Positions 18,087 to 28,279 are shown, counted from the stretch's first letter. The stretch: DNA of 64,000 nucleotides from Colwellia sp. M166 (GCF_024585285.1 NZ_CP040755.1:3100001-3164000), one strand, 5' to 3'. Numbers and translations are program-made. The notes: generated by a model not told the origin, from the sequence alone.

Positions 18087-18425
18087 ATGTCATTTTTTAA
18101 ATCACTATGTTTAGCTATTTTCGCAACAATATTTTTAACCTATGTACTAGGAACTAGCTTTATTGAATTACTTGACGTTGATGTTTATGTAGGTGAGCAA
18201 TTAATTGAACCTTTAAAAGCCATTAGTATTTCAGCACTTGTGATGGTTATACTTGTGTTAGTTGCCTTAGCAATAGCGATGAGTGTTTTTGGTTCATTGA
18301 TTTTTGTTGCTATGCTGTTGTTAGGTGGCGGAGCAATGCTATTGGTTGGTGTCTTTTGGCCAATATTTTTAGTCGCCGGCGTTATTTGGTTAGTAACACG
18401 AGATAAAAGAACTGCTCAATATTAG
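18087..18425 (+). CDS. Hydrophobic membrane protein of the psp locus
   Basis: A 112-residue protein with three predicted transmembrane helices (about 5-24, 46-72, 74-104) and almost no soluble part. The family is not recognised; location suggests a membrane component of the stress response. It starts about 70 bp after pspC with AGGGGAAG as ribosome-binding site. Pore, sensor or scaffold roles cannot be separated from sequence. Confidence 0.7.
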   Translation: MSFFKSLCLAIFATIFLTYVLGTSFIELLDVDVYVGEQLIEPLKAISISALVMVILVLVALAIAMSVFGSLIFVAMLLLGGGAMLLVGVFWPIFLVAGVIWLVTRDKRTAQY

Positions 18426-18456
18426 TCATTCTTATAATAAAAATACAGGACGTAAA

Positions 18457-19434
18457 ATGAAAAGAAAATTAGTAGTGTTAACCTTGTTAACTTCAATCAG
18501 CATGGCAAGCTATGCAGACATTCAAGCGGTGCAAAATGCTTTAGAGCAAGATAATGTATTGCTAGCACAACAAGTTTTTAATACTTTAACAGCAGAAGAA
18601 AAAAATGCTATTCCAGGGCAAGTGTTGAAAGGGCGATTGTTACTAGAAAATAACGATACTGAAGATGCCTTTGATTACTTTGAAGCACTGCAAGAACAAC
18701 ATGAAAGCAACGTAGATATTAATTATTATTTAGGCGTTAGCGCAGTGGTTATGGTACAAAAAGCCAGTATTTTTTCAAAGCTAAGCTATGCTAAAGATTT
18801 TATTAAAGCGATGGAAAGAACTGTTGAGTTAAAGCCAGATCATCAAGATGCACTTAATACTTTGATAGGTTTTCATTTGAATGCTCCGAGTATTGCTGGC
18901 GGTGATACCGATAAAGCATTAGTTTATGCTAAACAATTACAAACCTATGATGCTGCGCAAGGCTATAGCCAAATAGCGACGGTTTATTGGCAAACTGAGC
19001 AACCAAAATTAGCCGATAAAACTATGACCGAAGCCTTTGAGCAATATCCTGAGAGTGGCACTTTATATTTTTCACGTGCCCAACAAAGTATAAAAAACGA
19101 AGCTTGGGACAAAGCACGAGCTGATTTAGTTTTAGCCGTTAAATATGCACAAGATGATGAAAATAGAGCTGAAGCACTGTACCAACAAGGTAAGGTTTCT
19201 GTAGAATCTGGCGTGGAAGTTGAGCAGGGTATTGAAGCCTTGATTCAAGCGCTACCATTGGCCGCTAAACAATATCAACCTTGGGTGAATTACCGTTTAG
19301 CACAGCTATACTTGCAACAAAAAGAGCAAGTTAAAGCTCACGAAGCTATTGCCAAAATTGATATTAGCGAAGATGAAGATTTAGAAGGTAAAGTTAAAAA
19401 GTTAAAGAAAAAATTAAAGAAACTTACCGGCTAA
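18457..19434 (+). CDS. Exported TPR-repeat protein
   Basis: The 325-residue protein has a signal peptide (cut near SYA, residue 20) and repeated helix pairs of TPR type, for example LLENNDTEDAFDYFEAL and FSRAQQSIKNEAWDKARADL, ending in a lysine-rich coil. It is a periplasmic or outer-surface scaffold. It starts 31 bp after the previous gene and has the same orientation, so it is likely the last member of the psp transcript. Its partner proteins are unknown. Confidence 0.8.
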   Translation: MKRKLVVLTLLTSISMASYADIQAVQNALEQDNVLLAQQVFNTLTAEEKNAIPGQVLKGRLLLENNDTEDAFDYFEALQEQHESNVDINYYLGVSAVVMVQKASIFSKLSYAKDFIKAMERTVELKPDHQDALNTLIGFHLNAPSIAGGDTDKALVYAKQLQTYDAAQGYSQIATVYWQTEQPKLADKTMTEAFEQYPESGTLYFSRAQQSIKNEAWDKARADLVLAVKYAQDDENRAEALYQQGKVSVESGVEVEQGIEALIQALPLAAKQYQPWVNYRLAQLYLQQKEQVKAHEAIAKIDISEDEDLEGKVKKLKKKLKKLTG

Positions 19435-19941
19435 TTTGCCGCTTTTGATTATTATTGAGCTATAGCTATTATTATATCTCAGTGGGACTGCGCAGAATGT
19501 AATAAGTATTACCTTCTGCGTTTTTAATCTTATGGTTTTAAAATTTATTTGCATAGAGTCGCACAACTCTATTGCTTTATCATTTTTATCTGTTTAACTA
19601 AGTGTTGAATTGTTATCTTCAATTTGCCTTTATTTATGCTAGTCATAAAGCGTTATTAATGTTCGATATTAAACCCATCATAATTTTAAGATCTTAAAAA
19701 GCTCTACCTTCACAGTGTAAATTCACTTGAAATGGAAAATTTATTGATTATTTTTAACATTACAAATAATTACTATTGTTCAAAAAAATGTAGTATAAGG
19801 CTACTTTTTTGCATAGGTAAATAACAATAAATAGTGAGCTATTGAATTGATTTTTCATAATTAAGTTATCCATTTTGCTCAAGCTTAGTTACAATGGTGA
19901 TGATGAATCATGATATAAGTAAAAAGGATGTATAGCGGCTT
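19435..19941. other. Intergenic, nothing supported
   Basis: About 500 bp of AT-rich DNA. Only weak inverted repeats and no frame with a good start were seen. It should contain the promoter of the copper chaperone gene, but no clear -35/-10 pair stands out. Confidence 0.5.
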
Positions 19942-20412
19942 ATGAGGAATATATTTTTAGTATTAATTTTACTGTTTTTATTCGTAAATAGTGCTTTCGC
20001 AGGCACAGTATTTAGCGGACAGAATACTGAAGTACTCATTGAAAACAGCTTTGCAAGAGAAAGCATTCCAGGCACGTCCATTTCTTCAGCTTATATGACT
20101 ATCAGTAATTTATCTGCAAAAGATCTTCGGTTGATTTCGGCATCAAGTACGGTAAGTGATCGGATTGAAATTCATGAACATACGATGGCCAATGGTTTAA
20201 TGCGTATGCGTCAACGTGATCACGTCGACATTTCAGCAAAAGATAGCATGCTATTTCAGCCATCAGGTTTTCATTTGATGATTTTTGATTTGAAACAGCC
20301 GTTAAAAGCTAAAGAAAACATTATCATAACGTTGCACTTTGATGATCAACCTAACATCGATGTGAATTATATTATTAAGGGTCTTAAGCAGAAGAAGCAC
20401 CACCACCATTAG
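19942..20412 (+). CDS. PCuAC-type periplasmic copper chaperone
   Basis: A 156-residue PCuAC protein (DUF461). A signal peptide covers residues 1-20. The copper site pattern is present: HEH at 78-80, a methionine-rich GLMRMR, and HLM at 111-113. Members deliver Cu(I) to the CuA site of cytochrome oxidase. The natural C-terminal KKHHHH is an unusual addition that may capture extra metal. It is followed after 9 bp by the DUF2333 gene; a functional link is not established. Confidence 0.88.
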   Translation: MRNIFLVLILLFLFVNSAFAGTVFSGQNTEVLIENSFARESIPGTSISSAYMTISNLSAKDLRLISASSTVSDRIEIHEHTMANGLMRMRQRDHVDISAKDSMLFQPSGFHLMIFDLKQPLKAKENIIITLHFDDQPNIDVNYIIKGLKQKKHHHH

Positions 20413-20421
20413 GAGTTTGTT

Positions 20422-21414
20422 ATGAGTGTTAATATTTCAACAAAAGCTATTATTTCAGGGGTTTTAGCGCTATTTATGGCGCTGTATTTACTCGGTGTCT
20501 ATTGGAGTTTTGAGCCTGCACAGTTTGATATTCGAGCTGAAGTTACCAAAGCCGCAGCAGCAGAAAATGTAGCACCTGTTGTTGGCTACACCACCACCAC
20601 GGCATTAATTCGTGTAACCGAAACGCTATTGAATAAACCTGGTGGTTACTTAGCTAATGACGCCATTCCACCATCGGTATTTTTAGATAATATTCCGGCT
20701 TGGGAGTTTGGCGCATTAGAGATGATCAGAGATATGTCATTGGTGATGCGTCAAGAATTTAGTCGCTCACAGTCTCAGTCAGCAGAAAATAAAAATTTAA
20801 AGGTAGCGCAACCACAATTTAATATTGATCATACCAGTTGGGCAATTCCTAGTGCTGAAGGAGAGTATCAAAAAGCAATTAATGAGTTATATGCCTATAG
20901 AAGCGCGTTAACAGAGGTTAATAATCAATCAGCTCAATTTTACGCACGTTCTGATAATTTACGTGCTTGGATCCAAGAAGCGACAAAACGTTTAGGTAGT
21001 TATTCTCAACGCCTAAGTGCAAGTGTTGGCCGTGAGCAACTCAATGTTGATCTTGCTGGCGATAGTGTCGCACAACAATCAACCTCAAGTGTTTCGAGCA
21101 TGCAGTTGAAAACAAGCTGGTGGGCTATTGATAACGAATTTTATGAAGCGCGTGGCGCTTGTTGGGCTTTATTACACTTTTTAAAGGCCATTGAAATAGA
21201 TTTTAATGATGTGTTAGAAAAGAAAAATGCTAAAGTTAGTGTGCAACAAATTATTCGTGAATTGGAAGCAAGTCAAGAGTCAATCTGGAGCCCGATGGTT
21301 TTAAATGGCAATGGCTTTGGCATGCTTGCGAACCACTCATTAGTAATGGCTAATTATATTTCACGTGCAAATGCCGCACTGATCGATTTAAACGACTTAT
21401 TAAGTCAAGGGTAA
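20422..21414 (+). CDS. DUF2333 family membrane-anchored protein
   Basis: The 330-residue product has one N-terminal transmembrane helix (about 9-29) and a large periplasmic domain with the DUF2333 signatures LNKPGGYLANDAIPP and IPAWEFGALEMIRDMS. The family is widespread in marine gammaproteobacteria and uncharacterised. It sits 9 bp after the PCuAC gene and 4 bp before the barrel gene, so the three form a unit. Confidence 0.88.
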   Translation: MSVNISTKAIISGVLALFMALYLLGVYWSFEPAQFDIRAEVTKAAAAENVAPVVGYTTTTALIRVTETLLNKPGGYLANDAIPPSVFLDNIPAWEFGALEMIRDMSLVMRQEFSRSQSQSAENKNLKVAQPQFNIDHTSWAIPSAEGEYQKAINELYAYRSALTEVNNQSAQFYARSDNLRAWIQEATKRLGSYSQRLSASVGREQLNVDLAGDSVAQQSTSSVSSMQLKTSWWAIDNEFYEARGACWALLHFLKAIEIDFNDVLEKKNAKVSVQQIIRELEASQESIWSPMVLNGNGFGMLANHSLVMANYISRANAALIDLNDLLSQG

Positions 21415-21418
21415 TAAC

Positions 21419-22186
21419 ATGAAAAAAATAGCGCTAGCAGTAACGCTCGCCTCGATTTTATCAACAAATGTTCAAGCAGATGCTTTAGGTATCTATCTAG
21501 GTGGTCAACTATGGGACAACCAGGCCTCTGGTACATTTGGAGATGGTCGTTCACAAATAGATTTTAATTTGGTTGATGAAAAACAAAATAGTTTTTTTGT
21601 TGCTTTTGAGCACCCATTACCCTTTATTCCAAATTTACGCATAGCTTCAACATCATTAGAAACTGATGGTGTAACAACACTAGCAGCTGATTTCGAATTT
21701 GACGATGAAACTTTCCGTGACGATGCTCAAGTTAGTGCTGACTTCAATGTCAGTTATGTTGATTACACTTTATATTATGAGTTATTTGATAATGATTTAT
21801 TGTCATTCGACTTTGGTTTAACCGCGCGTGATTTTGATGGTGATGTGACTTTAGCAACACAGATTACTACAGGCTCTGGAACTACCACACAGTCGGCTAG
21901 TATCGCTGTGACAGATATTGTGCCTATGTTATATGTAGCAACTAATGTTGGTTTACCACTTACAGGGTTAAATCTTTACGCACAAGGTAACTTTTTATCT
22001 TTTGACGATCATACACTTTATGACTATGAAGTAGGTGTGAGCTATGAACTGATTGATAACCTGGCTGTTGATATGAATATTAACTTAGGCTACCGCGCGG
22101 TTAAGTTAGAATTAGAAGACTTAAATGATTTATATACCGATATTGAGTTTGATGGTGTATTTGTCGGTACCACTATTCACTTTTAA
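21419..22186 (+). CDS. TIGR04219 family outer-membrane beta-barrel protein
   Basis: A 255-residue barrel. The signal peptide is residues 1-20 (cut after VQA), followed by LGIYLGGQLWDN, alternating amphipathic strands rich in acidic and aromatic residues, and a C-terminal Phe (VGTTIHF), the BAM recognition end. Function is unknown. It is coupled to DUF2333 by a 4-bp gap. Confidence 0.88.
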   Translation: MKKIALAVTLASILSTNVQADALGIYLGGQLWDNQASGTFGDGRSQIDFNLVDEKQNSFFVAFEHPLPFIPNLRIASTSLETDGVTTLAADFEFDDETFRDDAQVSADFNVSYVDYTLYYELFDNDLLSFDFGLTARDFDGDVTLATQITTGSGTTTQSASIAVTDIVPMLYVATNVGLPLTGLNLYAQGNFLSFDDHTLYDYEVGVSYELIDNLAVDMNINLGYRAVKLELEDLNDLYTDIEFDGVFVGTTIHF

Positions 22187-22206
22187 GATATCACGCTAGA
22201 TACTTA

Positions 22207-22242
22207 TATAAAGCAGGGCTGAGTGAGCAGTTCTGCTTTATA
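22207..22242 (+). terminator. Stem-loop after the barrel gene
   Basis: TATAAAGCAG (22207-22216) pairs perfectly with CTGCTTTATA (22233-22242), 20 bp beyond the stop codon. No T-run follows, so termination is likely but not certain. Confidence 0.5.
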
Positions 22243-22550
22243 TACTGCGGTATTGCTTAAAATAGGCTAGCGTTATTCTTTTTCCTTAGTAAAAAATACA
22301 ACATTCTTCATCTCAATGTGGCATAGAACGACGTGTTTAACTCTCTGACTGTGGCTAACTCATAGCTACGTACTTTTTCCCTTTGTGCTTGTTGATAAAT
22401 TGCCGGTCTAGTTATGACAAGTAGCTTACAGGCTTAGTTCAAGCTTGTTATTATTTGGATTGAAGGCTTTCTTGTTCCTTAGCAATATACTTTTGCTAAG
22501 ACCCGTATTATATGCTCAGCATCCATGATGTTGATAGCTTCATTAAGTAA

Positions 22551-22565
22551 TACCAAACGGATTAA
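22551..22565 (+). repeat. TACCAAACGGATTAA end motif before the IS630 gene
   Basis: This 15-bp string is identical to the left end of the element at 24-128 and lies 45 bp before the IS630-type transposase, where a terminal repeat would be expected. The matching right end was not found, as expected for a truncated element. Confidence 0.5.
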
Positions 22566-22609
22566 ATATATGATCTAATACATTGTTATTTTTTCAATCG
22601 TAGCTTACC

Positions 22610-23452
22610 GTGTTAACAGAAATTGATTTTATCGCTTTAGCGAGAAAAGAAACCAATGCAAGAAAGAAAATGCGTTATTTAGCATTAGCACATTTTAAAG
22701 AGGGCCAGTCTAGAACCGCTATTGCCGATGCACTTAAAATAAGTCGAACCAGTATTAATAAATGGGTTAGCTTATTTTTAAATCATGGCCTAGAAGGATT
22801 AAATGATGCCCGCCGAACTGGCCGCCCTTCTGGACTAACTTTGCAACAGAAAAAAGCACTCAGTGATTATATTGAAGCCTACAGTGAACTCAATAAAGGT
22901 GGCCGTTTACAAGGCGTAGACATTCAAAATTATATCGCTGAACACTTTAGCATTGAGTATGAAATATCTAATATTTACCGGTTATTACGAGAATTGAATT
23001 TTTCATGGATAACCTGTCGCTCCAAACATCCAAACATCCAAACATCCAAGCATCCAAACATCCAAAGCAATCACAAGAAGCACAAGATGTTTTTAAAAAG
23101 CTTCCTGATGGAAACGATCCTTAACATTCCGTGGCAAATCCGCTTGGAAAATGTAGATGTTTGGTTTCAAGATAAAGCACGCTTTGGCCAACAAAATACC
23201 ACCACGCGTGTTTGGGCAAGAAAAGGCACGAGACCACGAGTGGTTCAGCAACAACAGTTTGAATATGCTTATTTGTTTGGGGCTATTTACCCATCAAGTA
23301 GAGCAACAGAAGCTTTGATAAGTCCGGTTGTTAATAAAGAAGTTATGAAGCTCCACCTTCAGCAAGTATCAAAAGCCACGCCAAAGGGTAGACATGCGGT
23401 TGTGGTGATGAATAGCGCTGGTTGGCATACTCAAGAGCTAGCAGTAATCTAA
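22610..23452 (+). pseudogene. IS630-family transposase, truncated and mutated
   Basis: The N-terminal HTH (RTAIADALKISRTSINKWV) and GRPSGLT linker are normal for IS630. The DDE core is damaged: the first region reads WFQDKARFGQQ, where Glu usually follows the Asp, and the second catalytic Asp is replaced in VVVMNSAGWH (Asn). The protein stops after QELAVI, so the third acidic residue and the PPYSP region are lost. An 8-bp repeat expansion lies in the middle. Start is GTG. Confidence 0.85.
23027..23066 (+). repeat. Five tandem 8-bp units CATCCAAA in the IS630 gene
   Basis: Units start at 23027, 23035, 23043 (one change), 23051 and 23059. The ancestral protein probably read SKHPKQSQEAQDVF with one unit; four extra units add 32 bp. 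A second one-base change further on brings the net shift to a multiple of three, so the downstream frame is open again. Confidence 0.8.
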
Positions 23453-23505
23453 GTTTAATCTTCTTCGGGTTTAATTCCTCACCGCTTGCGGCGTACAATG
23501 GCTGC

Positions 23506-23709
23506 ATGAGCGAATATATACATGAAAGACATAATGTCACGATACTGATGTATTACTTGGTTTTCCCAGCCAAATATAGAACAGTAATCTTCGGCTCAAA
23601 AGTTGATGAAGTGCTTAAAGGTATTTGCTTAGAAGTTGAAAAGTTGCTTTCTCAGCAATACTCAAGCGCTAGGTTAAAAGGGTTAGCTCTCACGCTTTTG
23701 ATACAGTGA
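23506..23709 (+). pseudogene. IS200/IS605-type TnpA fragment
   Basis: The first half of a Y1 transposase is visible: SEYIHERHNVTILMYYLVF, PAKYRTVIFG and a helix to CLEVEKLL. The conserved HxH and catalytic Tyr regions are missing after a frame change. A CCGCTTGCGG hairpin at about 23481-23490 upstream fits an IS200 left end. The fragment lies directly behind the IS630 remnant, so one element probably inserted into or near the other. Confidence 0.65.
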
Positions 23710-23850
23710 TGGAGTTATATATTTACACCGAGCTGCTAGCTCAGTTCAGTAATTTAATGAGGTTGATTGCCTGATGATAAAGGCAAAGAGTAGGCACTGG
23801 CATTTATCGAATGAAACAATATCTCACGATATTGTTGTTGAACAAGCAAT

Positions 23851-23883
23851 AAAAAAGCCATCAACATAATGTTGATGGCTTTT
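23851..23883 (-). terminator. Rho-independent terminator of the S8 protease gene
   Basis: AAAGCCATCAAC and its perfect inverse flank a 5-nt loop; T-runs exist on both strands, so it can act in both directions. It lies 40 bp beyond the protease stop. Confidence 0.85.
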
Positions 23884-23922
23884 ACGTTGATAGCTTTTTT
23901 ACTAACAATCTACATTATAATA

Positions 23923-26900
23923 TTACGCTTTTTTACGGCGAGTAAATAACATAGGTGTAAGTAGTAACATTAACCAACCGAATGAACCACTTTCTTTCTT
24001 GTTAACAATGGTTGCTGTGACAATAGCTGGACTACTATCGACAGAGCCATCATTTACAACTACTTGAAATGACATTCTTTCATCTAATGATACTTTAGGA
24101 GCAGTAAAGCTTGGAGACGTTGCGTTAGCATCAAAGCTAACTGCTGGACCACTTAATTGTGTCCAGTTATAAGTTAAGTCATCACCATCAACATCTATTG
24201 CCGTAACCGCTAAGTTTACAGTATCTTTTTCTTGCGCTGTAATGTGGTTTGCCGATAGCGTAGGAGCATCATTCACATTTTCTACGGCTACTGTAACCGA
24301 AGTTGCATCTGATACAACGCCAGTAGTATCTGCTACTGTATATTCAAAGGTATCACTACCAAAGAAATCGACGTTAGGTAAATACGAAATTGTTCCGTCT
24401 GACTCGACGGTTGCTGTACCATTAGCCGGTTGAGTCGTCACTGATAACGAGCTGTTATCTAATGCCAATCCAACAGTAAGTAGTTTTGATGCCTTGAGCG
24501 ATTGCTCACCTGAGATTAATTCAGATTTTGCAATGATTTTAGCAACAGCAGGATCATTCGCTAACACGTCGATTACAACTGTTTTTTCTTCAATTGCATC
24601 TGCGGTATCAACAAGTGCTAAATTACTGCTGTCGTTATGTTCAACTTTGTAATCAAAATCAACCGTTCCGCCGATAGTTGCACTTACTTGAAGGGTATCA
24701 AAAGTAGAGAAGTCGGCATTACCTGTACCGTTATAATGATAGTTAAAGCCTGTATCACCCGTAATGTTCTCCGCACCAATAGTAAGGTTAGTCGGCGTCT
24801 CCGCTAAATCACCATAAGTAAAGTAAATCTCATCACTTCCTTCAATAATCCATACTTGGAAAGTATAAGTTTTAGTTGGGTCTTCATCATATACCGCTAC
24901 TTTATCCCATTGAACCACGAGTACATTAACACCCACATTAAATCTAGCGTACATCATGTTGCCTGCACCAGGATCATTAGCGTCAGTGCCATCTAAATCA
25001 AAATCAGCCCAGTACGGTGCAAGGATATTATTTGGAGCGATACTGCTTGGCAATGACTGGTTAACTGCTGAGTTAGCACCACTACCTGCTGTAATAAAAC
25101 CATTCGAAGATACAGTTAAACTTGTATAATCTTTATTCATATACGAAAAGTTATAGTTTAGTTCTATTGAAGCATCATCACATTGAGCAGAACAGTCTAC
25201 TGTTGTAACAGGTACTCCTAAGCCAGCTACTACATTTAAGTCCCAAAAGTTGTCTAACGGGTCACCAAATATAGTACTTTGTGCAACTACTAAGTCAGAC
25301 GTATCTAGAGTGCCTTTCCAAGTTAGCTTACCTGTGGTTTCATCTACAGCCAAAGAAATTTCAGCACCTTTGGTGACAACAGCAGTACCACTGTCTTCAA
25401 CTAAAGTTGCGTTGGTAAAATCAACAGCAACACTGATTTCGTCAGTAAATGTTTTGTTAGCTATAGCTGTGCGAATATCAATAGGACCTACTTTTGATGG
25501 CTCTCCAACGATAGCATTGCTTAATACAGTGTTGTCAGATGATTCATTAGCAAAAACAGCGATAGGCATAACTGCTGATTTACCTGAACTGTGTGTCCAC
25601 TTCAACTGTCCCATTACCCAAGTTGCAGGTTCTGCAAATGAAGTATCAATGTTTAATGTAAATGAACTCGTGTCTGTAGCAGAGCTATGCGCTCCTAACG
25701 TTATGCTGTCTGCCGATAAAGATGCTGTTGCCATTTCATCAGATAAACTAACAGTCGCAGTCCATTCACCTTCTGCATCAGTCATATTGGTTAAGCTACG
25801 TTCAAATGAACATGAACCAATACAAGCAGCTGTTGCCATAGATGGTTTGTTAAACGTTAACATTGCATCTATTGCTGCTGGTACATTTAATCGACCCGCA
25901 CCAATATCAAAAGGTGTTGTTGGCGATACGGCGTCATCATCGACAAGTCCTTCTTGAACACTTGTTGATGTAAGTGCTGTTTGTACTTGTGTTGCAGTCC
26001 ATTCAGGGTGTTTTGCTAATACAAGTGCTGCAGCGCCTGCTACATGAGGTGATGCCATACTGGTACCGGAGATCACCATGAAATGTTCACCATCGCTGGT
26101 GTCAGGAGAAGCGCCAGATAAAATATTCGTTCCTGGCGCGGCAATATCTGGTTTTAATATGTTCGCATCACCATTTGGTCCACGTGAGCTACCTTCTGCC
26201 ACATTATCAGCGAACTCGTTAACAACAACTCGGCTAACGCTTGCATTAAGTGTTACTTCAAAGCCTTCAACTGTAGATGCCTCGATTAATGCTTCACCGG
26301 CAGCTTGTGATACCATTAATGCAGGTAGTACGGTATCGATAGCCATTGGGAATGGTGCTGCAGGAAGGTTGTTATATACAACAATGCCTTCTGCGCCAGC
26401 GGCAGCTGCGTTTACAGCTTTATCAGTGAATGCACATGAACCACGTGAGATTAAAGCAATGCTACCTGCAAACACTGTTTCATCAGTGAACGGATCACAA
26501 CCTTCAAAGTTCTCTGCTTCAACATTAATAGAAGCCACCAGAGGTAAAACTACATTTTCTGTCAGCGCAGGTTGTGTTGAGTCGATAGCCATGTGGCTTT
26601 CACCGTTGCCGTCGACCGTATTAGCAAAAAATCGTCCATGCGTCGTGTTTGCTACTGAAAGACCAGATTCCACACAGCTAGGACAACCGATTGTTTGGTC
26701 GCCAGGACCGTCGTTACCAGCAGCATTAACTACCACAACACCGGCAGCTTCTGCATTTTTAAATGCTTGATTATATGGACTAGTCGCAGGGTCCGCGCCA
26801 GCGCCACCACCCCATGAATTATTGATGACGTCCGCGCCATCGTTAACCGCATGTTCGAAAGCTTCCAATAGCATGATGTTAGAACCACTGCCATCGAAAA

Positions 26901-27837
26901 GGCCTTTATAAACCATCAAGTATGCACCAGGAGCAACACCTGAAATAGTTAAATCGTGGCCTCTATATTCAATATCAATTTCATTACCAACAGCAGTACC
27001 TGCGACATGAACACCATGACCGCCATATGCTAGAGGGCTATTGTGCTCTCCGTCGGTAATAGCAAATGTTGGCGCTGAATAACGAGCAACAATTAATTTG
27101 TTATTACAAAAATCAGTGTCGATAGTATGACAGTAGTCGGTTTGAACTGCGTCTGGTAAATCGGTTGGAGCGGTGAAATTTTCTCCAGAAAATAGTGGGT
27201 TTTCAGGACGAATACCGCCATCGATGATTGCAACTTTAACTCCGGCACCTGCTGTACCTCTGCCGCCCATTGATTCCCACGCTGTAGCTGTATCAATAAT
27301 GTCATGTGACCTATCCATAGACTCATGATACATGCGTTGTGGATGTACAGATTTTACACCGTGAAGTGTTTTTAATTCATTGGCTTTTTGCTTTTCGATA
27401 TAAATAACTACGCCATTGTACACGGTATTAAATTGTTTAAAAATTGTGGCATTTGGTAATTTGTTTTTAAGAGAGTTAATAAAGCTACTTTGCTTCTCTT
27501 CCAAATAGCTCTTATATTTTTTAGCTGCTTTAGAATGTGTATCTAGCCTTTTTTTATCAGAAGCAGAAATGGCAGTTGCAGTGATGTCGGTAACTCCACC
27601 AGCATAGGTAGCTAAAGGTTCGTCCTCTAACTGGACTATAAAGTAGTCATGAGTTTCTGAAATAGATTTTTTTATTTTTCCTGTCGAAATATCTTTTACT
27701 ACTGAAACTTCAGGGCTGCCATTTACCTTGTTTATAGCACTTCTATCTATATGTGATGCTGAATTCATTGCAGCAACTGAATTGACAGTCACCGAAACGA
27801 ATGCCGCTGACACGGCTATTGCGACTTTATTTCTCAC
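23923..27837 (-). CDS. Large secreted S8 (subtilisin-like) serine protease
   Basis: A 1304-residue preproprotease. Order: signal peptide (1-23), I9-like propeptide (about 60-172), S8 domain with Asp206 (VAIIDGG), His274 (GGHGVHVAG) and Ser593 (SGTSMASPHVAG), a PA domain inserted at about 430-530, beta-sandwich regions, a Cys-linked NHL/collagen-like adhesion segment, a cadherin-like domain (NDAPTL) and a tail GSFGWLMLL with RRKK, which fits GlyGly-CTERM. Such tails mark type II secretion substrates processed by rhombosortase. It degrades protein outside the cell. Monocistronic. Confidence 0.92.
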   Translation of the reverse strand: MRNKVAIAVSAAFVSVTVNSVAAMNSASHIDRSAINKVNGSPEVSVVKDISTGKIKKSISETHDYFIVQLEDEPLATYAGGVTDITATAISASDKKRLDTHSKAAKKYKSYLEEKQSSFINSLKNKLPNATIFKQFNTVYNGVVIYIEKQKANELKTLHGVKSVHPQRMYHESMDRSHDIIDTATAWESMGGRGTAGAGVKVAIIDGGIRPENPLFSGENFTAPTDLPDAVQTDYCHTIDTDFCNNKLIVARYSAPTFAITDGEHNSPLAYGGHGVHVAGTAVGNEIDIEYRGHDLTISGVAPGAYLMVYKGLFDGSGSNIMLLEAFEHAVNDGADVINNSWGGGAGADPATSPYNQAFKNAEAAGVVVVNAAGNDGPGDQTIGCPSCVESGLSVANTTHGRFFANTVDGNGESHMAIDSTQPALTENVVLPLVASINVEAENFEGCDPFTDETVFAGSIALISRGSCAFTDKAVNAAAAGAEGIVVYNNLPAAPFPMAIDTVLPALMVSQAAGEALIEASTVEGFEVTLNASVSRVVVNEFADNVAEGSSRGPNGDANILKPDIAAPGTNILSGASPDTSDGEHFMVISGTSMASPHVAGAAALVLAKHPEWTATQVQTALTSTSVQEGLVDDDAVSPTTPFDIGAGRLNVPAAIDAMLTFNKPSMATAACIGSCSFERSLTNMTDAEGEWTATVSLSDEMATASLSADSITLGAHSSATDTSSFTLNIDTSFAEPATWVMGQLKWTHSSGKSAVMPIAVFANESSDNTVLSNAIVGEPSKVGPIDIRTAIANKTFTDEISVAVDFTNATLVEDSGTAVVTKGAEISLAVDETTGKLTWKGTLDTSDLVVAQSTIFGDPLDNFWDLNVVAGLGVPVTTVDCSAQCDDASIELNYNFSYMNKDYTSLTVSSNGFITAGSGANSAVNQSLPSSIAPNNILAPYWADFDLDGTDANDPGAGNMMYARFNVGVNVLVVQWDKVAVYDEDPTKTYTFQVWIIEGSDEIYFTYGDLAETPTNLTIGAENITGDTGFNYHYNGTGNADFSTFDTLQVSATIGGTVDFDYKVEHNDSSNLALVDTADAIEEKTVVIDVLANDPAVAKIIAKSELISGEQSLKASKLLTVGLALDNSSLSVTTQPANGTATVESDGTISYLPNVDFFGSDTFEYTVADTTGVVSDATSVTVAVENVNDAPTLSANHITAQEKDTVNLAVTAIDVDGDDLTYNWTQLSGPAVSFDANATSPSFTAPKVSLDERMSFQVVVNDGSVDSSPAIVTATIVNKKESGSFGWLMLLLTPMLFTRRKKA

Positions 27838-28279
27838 TGATAATCTCCTTTGCGCTATTAGTGCGCACTTTATTATTTTTTTGCTGATTTATAATTTTAA
27901 ATATCATCTTACCAGCTAGTATATATTGATTCTTAAATGCATTAGAATTTGAGAGTAATTCAAAAAATCGCAATAATGCGACGCCTAAACATAGCACATG
28001 TAAATATAATGTAAATACAATGTTAGCGAACTTTTGCTTGAATATTGTGTTCTGCTTTCAAAAGTGGAAAATAGTATTTACAGGAGGTGATTTTTTATTT
28101 TTTTAACTTTAGCTGTTTAGAGCAAACTTTTAGAGCTGTGATGATGATCGTTGCTGACAATTTGACATTTTATAAGCCAATTGTATGAATGATTAAAAAA
28201 ATGATGGTGAGTTAATGCGGAAATGTAACATGAGCATTGACTTGAAGTGTTATCTTCAAGCCAAGGTTTTAAGTTCTAA
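27838..28279. other. Protease upstream region, no gene
   Basis: About 440 bp of AT-rich DNA between the protease start and the hslO stop. It must hold the protease promoter; no strong consensus or palindrome could be picked out. Confidence 0.5.

Noticed and set aside
23027..23066. CRISPR-like array
   Set aside because: The units are 8 bp and directly adjacent without spacers; it is a short tandem expansion inside a transposase gene.
25250..26770. Two long plus-strand frames (25250-25957 and 26078-26770)
   Set aside because: Both are antisense inside the S8 protease gene, whose catalytic triad and domains are continuous; they reflect its codon bias.
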